This document shows, one piece after another, positions 5,481-5,513 of a stretch of DNA of 5,513 bases. Below the pieces are notes generated by a model. It saw only the letters and a list, made by a program, of their open reading frames with translations. It did no database searches and was not told the DNA's origin. The stretch covers positions 1 to 5,513 of the forward strand of contig JANYDR010000195.1 in NCBI GenBank assembly GCA_025363495.1. Direction: 5' to 3'. Position 1 is the first letter of the stretch; each line of letters opens with the position of its first letter. Source of the DNA: Cyclobacteriaceae bacterium. Its GTDB lineage: Bacteria; Bacteroidota; Bacteroidia; Cytophagales; Cyclobacteriaceae. Made by a program: the position numbers and the translations under genes.

Positions 5481-5513
5481 GCCTCCTTAGCTCAGCTGGT
5501 AGAGCAACTGACT
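5481..5513 (+). tRNA. tRNA, 5' part only (probably tRNA-Thr)
   Basis: The 33 bases fit cloverleaf positions 1-33: acceptor strand GCCTCCT, TA, D-stem GCTC, D-loop AGCTGGTA, GAGC, A, anticodon-stem strand ACTGA, then loop bases CT. The D-stem pairs perfectly (GCTC/GAGC). The window stops just before the anticodon, so identity is not proven. This 5' half resembles Bacteroidota tRNA-Thr(TGT), with tRNA-Lys as a less likely alternative. The start is set by the 7-base acceptor strand and the invariant T8. Confidence 0.88.

Overview
The window looks like a chromosomal segment of a Bacteroidota bacterium, most likely a Cytophagales-type one. The evidence is a bacillithiol-pathway gene, a long multi-repeat DUF349 protein, genes mostly without Shine-Dalgarno sites, a TTTG / TAnnTTTG promoter (5293-5323) and moderate-to-low GC. 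The phylum call is inference from gene content and signals. No 16S or other phylogenetic marker is present.

Layout, left to right. (1) The C-terminal 98 codons of bshB1 on the + strand (1-297). (2) A 190-bp spacer with a 21-bp direct repeat, two copies 76 bp apart, and short tandem heptamers of the GATTACC type. (3) pdxH on the - strand (488-1129), complete, with all expected PLP/FMN motifs. (4) A 124-bp divergent spacer. (5) A YqgE/AlgH-family gene (+, 1254-1829). (6) A 612-residue protein with five DUF349 units (+, 1901-3739). (7) A type II toxin-antitoxin pair in toxin-first, HigB-HigA order (+, 3903-4573). Its genes overlap by ATGA, and a perfect 10-bp-arm palindrome lies 16 bp before the toxin start. 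(8) About 270 bp without a convincing gene, perhaps holding a decayed coding relic on the - strand. (9) A small HicB-like antitoxin orphan on the - strand (4879-5106). It is cut by a TAA, but the family-typical LGW ending continues in the same frame beyond it. (10) A 374-bp spacer with another heptamer array, an excellent Bacteroidota promoter, a long inverted repeat and a terminator-like hairpin. (11) The first 33 nt of a tRNA gene, ending exactly before the anticodon.

How the parts relate. bshB1, pdxH, yqgE and the DUF349 gene are housekeeping or conserved genes with no obvious shared pathway: thiol redox buffer, vitamin B6 cofactor, and two proteins of unclear role. From about 3740 to 5285 the character becomes accessory: one apparently intact TA module, one orphan and damaged TA-type antitoxin, repeats and non-coding debris, all beside a tRNA gene. 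The most notable signals are the higBA operator palindrome, the interrupted HicB-like gene, the heptamer arrays at both ends, and the promoter/inverted-repeat/hairpin unit before the tRNA. I did not see a clearly new multi-gene system.
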